Source: Rhinopomastus cyanomelas (lineage: Eukaryota > Chordata > Aves > Bucerotiformes > Rhinopomastidae). Taken from it: a stretch of DNA of 64,000 nucleotides. The notes below the pieces were generated by a model, which saw nothing but the letters and a program-made list of their open reading frames with translations, searched no databases and was not told the origin of the DNA. Where the stretch lies: contig VXBP01002898.1 of the NCBI GenBank assembly GCA_013400115.1, forward strand, positions 220,128 through 284,127. Direction: 5' to 3'. Shown piece by piece: positions 59,865-64,000 of the stretch (position 1 is the stretch's first letter; each line of letters opens with the position of its first letter). The translations under genes and the position numbers were made by a program.

Positions 59865-60105
59865 GTGTTAGGAAAAAAGGAAATGGCCATAAGTTACACC
59901 AGGTTTTAAACCTGGTATCAGGGAAAACTTCACTGAAAGGGTTATTGAAAACGGAACAGACTGCCCAGGGAACTGCTGAAGTCACCATCCTTGAAGGTAT
60001 TAAAAGGCTTAGATAGATGTGCTATTGAGGGACATGATTGAGTGTTGACCAGGCAATGCTGGGTTTTCTTCCAAACAAAGCAATTCTGTGGTAATGTCTT
60101 CTGCT
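59865..60105 (+). mobile_element. Old CR1 3' UTR relic
   Basis: The segment follows the CR1 order: 'ggccataagttacaccaggt', 'gtatcagggaaaacttcact', 'cagactgcccagggaactgc', 'gtcaccatccttgaaggtat', then a degraded end near 'aagcaattctgtgg'. Divergence is high. It contains a 9-bp inverted repeat, ACCAGGTTT/AAACCTGGT, at about 59898-59916. Confidence 0.75.
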
Positions 60106-61722
60106 ATTGCGCTGTTTTCTCAGTACATGAGGAGATAGAACATGGAGCTGTGTGTGGCAGTGCCTAAGTACACCTTTCCTGAGCTCGCTGCCAGTCAGGT
60201 AAGGATCTTTTTTCTGATAATCAAGTATCTTCAAGTTGCCTTATGGTTGCTCATTACAATTCTATAAACAACAGAAGAGAAAAATTAAGAACTAGCCAAA
60301 AATCACATTCAAATTGCGTGACTTAGACATGAGCAGTCTGGACACTCATTTAAATGTTCCTCTGAATTTTGTACATTTTTGTGGGTATGTGTTTTAAGAT
60401 GTTACTGGTGTTCTTCTGTGACTTTTCTGTATAGTTACACAACAAGGAAGGTTATTCACACATACGTTAGTGGATCTTGCTTGTCCTCATAATAAAAGTT
60501 CTCCTCATCATTCTCAGGCATTAAAATTAGGTTTATGCCTATGTATCCACCTATTTAACTATGTAGGATGAGTAACATATGATGTTGTTTATTGCGGACA
60601 GTCATTGTAGGATTTATATTAATTTCAAAAGATTACAAGTAAAAGAGGCTCATTACTAATGAAGTGGAGTGGAAGTCTTCATAAGACAAGAATTCACTTG
60701 AGCAGTATCCTTGAAAATTCTGTTATTTATGGGTTAATAGGAACAATAGCCTTGAAATAAGGTATGTTTTCCCATTTGAAAAAGATATTTCTAAAATTTT
60801 AAAAATTCTTATTACTAAGAATACATAGAATGTTGAAACTGAGGGGACAGACTCTGGGTTTTTGTTGTTGTTGTCTTCTTTGAATGTGGCATGTGGTTTG
60901 AGTTTCAAAGCTTATTTCCTTTTGGTCTAATGAGCTGCTGAAAATGATTAAATAGAAAAAAGACAGATTAGGCCAATAACATTTTATCAGAAGAAACACT
61001 AATGAATCTAGTGCCAGAAAAACTTTTTGTGGAGTCCCAGGATTTCTTACAATAAAAAACTTCCTTATGACTGGATTAGGAATCAGAAACTGAAGCCATG
61101 ACATGTTTGTCAGCCAGCGTTAAGACAGACTGCAATCAATGATCAAAAAATTGTGCTATACTCCATTATCTTTTTTTATGTTTGGCACTCCATTCTAGCT
61201 GACTGCTTTTTTAATGCTGAACCAAATGAACCTTCTTCAAGCACTGGGAAATTCTATCTGAATCAAAGCCTCAGATGTTTTGAAGAAGCTCTTAAAAGTT
61301 CTTAAGTTGGGCAAGAGAATTAATCTGTTCAAATGGATTAAGCTTACTCAGGATACTTTATCATTAGATCCATGTATTAAAAGAAGAATACAATCAATTC
61401 ACGTTTTATAAAGATGTAGAGACATCGTGAGTGGACATCAACCGTTTGAGGGTTAGGGCTGGGCTGGCTGCTAGACAATTACAGCACATAAGCCACCTAG
61501 GCAACAACTAAAGAAAGACAGCCTCTTGCACAATGCCAAGTAGAATGATAGGGATATGAATATGACATTATTGTTACTTTCACACTATCTGTCCTAATTT
61601 TTTGTGCTTTGCTCAGTCATACTAGATCTGATATTACATGAGATCTGATGTTACATGTCACTATATATTAACACAGCAAAAATTATATGAAACAAATGAG
61701 AAACAAACTAGTGTGGAGGGGG
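60106..61722. other. Non-coding spacer upstream of the solo LTR
   Basis: About 1.6 kb of AT-leaning sequence. Open frames reach about 100 codons on the minus strand (60799-61104), with no recognisable domain. Confidence 0.6.
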
Positions 61723-61728
61723 AACACC
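61723..61728. repeat. Target-site duplication of the solo LTR, left copy
   Basis: AACACC lies directly before the LTR 5' TGTTG end and is repeated exactly at 62225-62230 after the 3' CAACA end. A 6-bp duplication is the size made by class II (ERVK/alpha- and betaretrovirus-like) integrases. Confidence 0.85.
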
Positions 61729-62041
61729 TGTTGTAGTTGCTAAACTAGCTGCTCTTAAGATGACGGCGACGGCAGCAGGGCGTATGCAGGCCCTGCATCT
61801 CCACATATCCAGCAGGAGCTGTTTTGCAGTCCTTTGGGTTCCAAATGTGCAGGAGGTGAAGATACAGGGGCCTCTCAGATCCCTGGGACCTGCAGGAGTC
61901 GTCCTTGAAGACAGAGAGAAAAGCTAAACAATGCCAAGTAAGGTAAAAAAGAGTGTGTTCTGTGACACCATTGGACAGAGAGAAGAGTAGAGAGTGATAA
62001 CTGTAGTAAAGAAGATTGGTGGTGGTACGATAAGGGAAAAC

Positions 62042-62049
62042 TATATTAA
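62042..62049 (+). promoter_or_regulatory. TATA-like element of the LTR U3
   Basis: TATATTAA lies 23 bp upstream of the AATAAA signal. The position fits a promoter starting transcription near 62068-62075 at the U3/R boundary. This is inferred from layout; activity is unknown. Confidence 0.5.
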
Positions 62050-62064
62050 CTGTGTATTTCTTCT

Positions 62065-62070
62065 AATAAA
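62065..62070 (+). terminator. LTR polyadenylation signal AATAAA
   Basis: A canonical AATAAA is followed by CACCATTTG, as expected for a short R region. Cleavage would occur about 15-25 bases downstream. Confidence 0.65.
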
Positions 62071-62224
62071 CACCATTTGCTGCTGACCGTATTGGTATTC
62101 GAGTGGTACGCGAAGGGTCCGGGTAACGCGGGGCCGAAGGAGCCGGGCGTAGATAAACCTGAAGGCCGTCAAGCCAACTCGCTGGATGTGGACTGCAACT
62201 TAGGCTATCCGAGGCACTGCAACA

Positions 62225-62230
62225 AACACC
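62225..62230. repeat. Target-site duplication of the solo LTR, right copy
   Basis: AACACC is identical to 61723-61728. The perfect match indicates either a fairly recent insertion or chance preservation of six bases. Confidence 0.85.
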
Positions 62231-62874
62231 CAGCTCCTCAGCTACATTTTATGTTTTCCTTCTTCTTATCAACAACGTTCTCAGAACCTCTAAGCTTCTA
62301 TCCTTACAAAAACTAAACTTGAAACTTTTCTCTAAATGTAGTACAGTAAATATTCTCTTTTGATTCTTGTCTCTAATTTGTTTGAGGAGAAAAGTTTGGG
62401 AAGTATTGTTTCTTTAATTTAAAATAATTTACATAGGAAAGAATTAATACATCTGTTTCCCTTTCCTTATGTGAAACATAATCTTAACTGTAAGATTTTA
62501 ACCAATAAAATGTATTGAACTTAGCTTAATTCCTTCACTTAAAGATATGTGACAGACTCCCTATCTAGGTTTTGTCCACAAGTTTAGTAAGACACTTTCT
62601 TTTCATCAGTATTAGTGTGTGAACTACTATGTACATGAAATTGTTTATAGTAACATGCTCTTAACAAACCTAATGCCTATGGCTTTATTATCAACGTTAT
62701 TTTAAAGCTGCATTTCCTTTCTAGATTATTTTAGCAGTTACTTCTCTGGGTACAGAATGAAGTAACAACACTGAAGCAAAGTTGCCTCTAGGACAGATTA
62801 AATATGATAAAGAAGATAAACCCAAGCCTTAAACCAATGGTGGCTTTATAAAGCTATGTTGAGGGACTGTTTGG
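62231..62874. other. Non-coding spacer
   Basis: About 640 bp of AT-rich DNA between the LTR and the CR1 pair. No gene is recognised. Confidence 0.6.
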
Positions 62875-63385
62875 TGGTAGTTGAATGAGTTGTCAGGGCT
62901 CATTGTTCTTTAAACTACATTCAGAGAGGGAGGGGGATGAAACCAGGCTCAGTAGAGGTGAGCCTAGGGGTGTCATTCAATTGTTGGGGCTTAAATCAAC
63001 AGCTCAATTCACATGTATCTACACCAATGCGTGTAACATGAGTAATAAGCAAGAGGAGCTGGAAGCCATTATACAACAGAGTATCTATGACTTAGTTGCA
63101 ATCACTGAAATGTGATGGGATGACTCTCATGACTTTGGTTGCGAGACAACCCTGAAGGACAGAGGGGTCCAGGAAGGCTGGGCATTCTTCAGGAAAATAC
63201 TCTTAAAATCATGAGAGCAGGCTGTCCCCATGTGCTGCAAGATGGACCATCAAGGAAGAAGACTGGCACGGCTGAACAAGGAGCTCTTCCTGGGCCTCAG
63301 GAAAAAAGTGTCATCTCTGCAAGAAAGGGCAGGCAACTCAAGAACAGTACAAGGACCTAAATAGGGCATGTAGAGAGAACTTTGG
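62875..63385 (+). mobile_element. CR1 LINE piece A: EN start fused to linker
   Basis: The plus-strand piece begins around the ORF1/ORF2 junction and encodes the EN N-terminus (FTCIYTNACNMSNKQEELEA, then DLVAITE). It jumps near 63140 to the end-of-EN linker (LKDRGVQEGWAFFRK), so most of EN is deleted. It continues through a second linker block with KKGQATQEQYKDLNRACREN and then abuts CR1 piece B. Part of it lies in the 191-bp duplication at the N. Confidence 0.85.
62885..63115 (+). pseudogene. CR1 ORF2 endonuclease N-terminus, stop at a Trp codon
   Basis: The 76-codon frame ends in DLVAITEM and a TGA. In CR1 the next residue is Trp (ITETWWDD), so the stop is a TGG to TGA change, and the frame resumes with WDDSHD. 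The catalytic Glu of the ITE motif is kept. The rest of EN is missing, so no enzyme could form. Confidence 0.85.
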
Positions 63386-63605
63386 CCTTCTCAAGCAATT
63401 GCTAGGGGACATCNTGTCCCCATGTGCTGCAAGATGGACCATCAAGGAAGAAGACTGGCACGGCTGAACAAGGAGCTCTTCCTGGGCCTCAGGAAAAAAG
63501 TGTCATCTCTGCAAGAAAGGGCAGGCAACTCAAGAACAGTACAAGGACCTAAATAGGGCATGTAGAGAGAACTTTGGCCTTCTCAAGCAATTGCTAGGGG
63601 ACATC
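63223..63605. repeat. 191-bp direct duplication around a single N
   Basis: 63223-63413 and 63415-63605 appear identical at an offset of 192 bp, separated by one N at 63414. As with the 2.2-kb case, an unmerged overlap of contig ends is the simplest reading. Confidence 0.95.
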
Positions 63606-64000
63606 CCGTGGGACAGGGTACTGGCGGGTAAGGGAGTTCAGGACAGCTGGCAAACATTCAAGGACTGCTTTCTAGAAGCACAAGAAATGAGTATCCCAAC
63701 AAGGAATAAGTCGAGGAAGGGGGCCAAAAGACCCGTGTGGTTAACCAGGGAACTACTAGGCAAACTGAAGAGGAAGAAGCAAGCCTATAAGTCATGGAAG
63801 GAGGGGGTGGCCACTTGGGGTGATTACAAGGCTCTGGTGAGGGAATGTAGGGATGCAACTAGAAAAGCCAAGGCCTCCTTGGAATTAAACCTTGCAAGAG
63901 AGGTCAAAGGCAACAAAAAAAGCTTCTTCAAATATATAGCAAGTAAAAGTAAAAATAGAGGCAGCGTAGGCCCCCTGCAGAATGAGGTGGGTACCCTGGA
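63386..64000 (+). mobile_element. CR1 LINE piece B, continuing past the window
   Basis: Starting at the EN/RT linker (FGLLKQLLGDIPWD), the piece carries GVQDSWQTFKDCFLE, KRPVWLTRELLGKLKRKKQA and KGNKKSFFKYIASKSK in order, and runs off the right edge before the RT catalytic motifs. Its linker type matches the subfamily of the 57-58.9 kb copy but with an open frame, so it is younger. Its beginning is also inside the 191-bp duplication. Confidence 0.9.
63490..64000 (+). pseudogene. Open CR1 ORF2 linker/RT start, partial at the window edge
   Basis: From about 63490 to the edge one frame has no stop: about 170 codons with KKGQATQEQYKD, ACRENFGLLKQLLGDIPWD, SWKEGVATWGDYKALV, RKAKASLELNLAREVKGNKK and GPLQNEVGTL. 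The first part belongs to piece A's linker and the rest to piece B, joined in frame, so the linker module is present twice. Whether RT is intact beyond 64000 is unknown. I list it as a pseudogene because the upstream EN is deleted. Confidence 0.7.

Larger units (their letters stand above)
61729..62224 (+). mobile_element. Solo LTR of a class II (ERVK/alpharetrovirus-like) endogenous retrovirus
   Basis: A 496-bp element starts TGTTGTAGTTGC and ends with CACTGCAACA. The ends form an imperfect inverted repeat (TGTTG/CAACA perfect) and are flanked by perfect AACACC duplications. A TATA-like TATATTAA (62042) and an AATAAA signal (62065) lie 23 bp apart, as in avian alpharetroviral LTRs. The sequence after AATAAA (CACCATTTG, then ATTGGT) resembles their very short R and early U5. 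U3 has a CpG-containing 'gatgacggcgacggcagcag' stretch, and U5 is CpG-rich. No internal or second LTR sequence is present, so LTR-LTR recombination removed the provirus. No viral gene remains. Confidence 0.88.

Noticed and set aside
59898..59916. Inverted repeat ACCAGGTTT/AAACCTGGT as a regulatory hairpin
   Set aside because: It lies inside a decayed CR1 3' UTR. A chance mutation product is more likely.
61729..62224. CpG-rich stretch at 62090-62220 as a host promoter or exon
   Set aside because: The exact LTR boundaries, AATAAA signal and target duplication explain it as U5 of a solo LTR. The 79-codon frame across it crosses the LTR end.

Overview
The window looks like nuclear DNA from a bird, and I find no host protein-coding exon in it. 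The evidence for a bird is a dense scatter of CR1 LINE fragments ending in the avian-type (ATTCTATG)n tail, a solo LTR whose R/U5 region resembles alpharetroviral LTRs, and a tRNA-headed SINE that borrows a CR1 3' end. Recognisable CR1 adds up to roughly a fifth of the window by my count. That is high for a bird and would fit a CR1-rich lineage such as woodpeckers or hornbills and allies, but the species cannot be fixed from this sequence.

Layout. 1-8.95 kb: single-copy, AT-leaning non-coding DNA. 8.95-14.65 kb: a CR1 relic, three CR1 fragments and a tRNA/CR1 composite SINE (10861-11048). 14.65-24.8 kb: non-coding DNA with a 49-bp tandem duplication. 24.8-32.4 kb: a CR1 cluster. It holds one long minus-strand copy with ORF1, endonuclease (EN), reverse transcriptase (RT) and C-terminal regions, broken by frameshifts and a 481-N gap. 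It also holds a plus-strand copy head-to-head with the first, and an old plus-strand copy split by a younger minus-strand insertion. 32.4-51.2 kb: mostly single-copy DNA with two minus-strand CR1 fragments. 51.46-55.87 kb: a 2,204-bp direct duplication around a single N. 55.9-56.0 kb: tandem repeats, including a (GGGAGA)n G-quadruplex motif. 57.0-60.1 kb: a long decayed minus-strand CR1 and two short plus-strand ones. 61.73-62.22 kb: a complete solo LTR with a perfect 6-bp target-site duplication. 62.88-64.0 kb: two fused plus-strand CR1 pieces; the second has an open RT frame running off the window.

The functional content is retrotransposon-derived. CR1 ORF2 supplied the EN and RT that moved the CR1 copies and presumably the SINE in trans. 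No complete intact ORF2 is seen: the best RT segment has Asn in place of the motif A catalytic Asp. Five isolated single Ns (14346, 28590, 38913, 53663, 63414) mark assembly joins. Three of them sit between near-identical direct repeats, so the apparent tandem duplications there, the 2.2-kb one included, are more likely unmerged contig overlaps than biology. I found no previously undescribed system. The items most worth a second look are the tRNA/CR1 SINE, the solo LTR, the nested CR1 insertion and the false-duplication signature.
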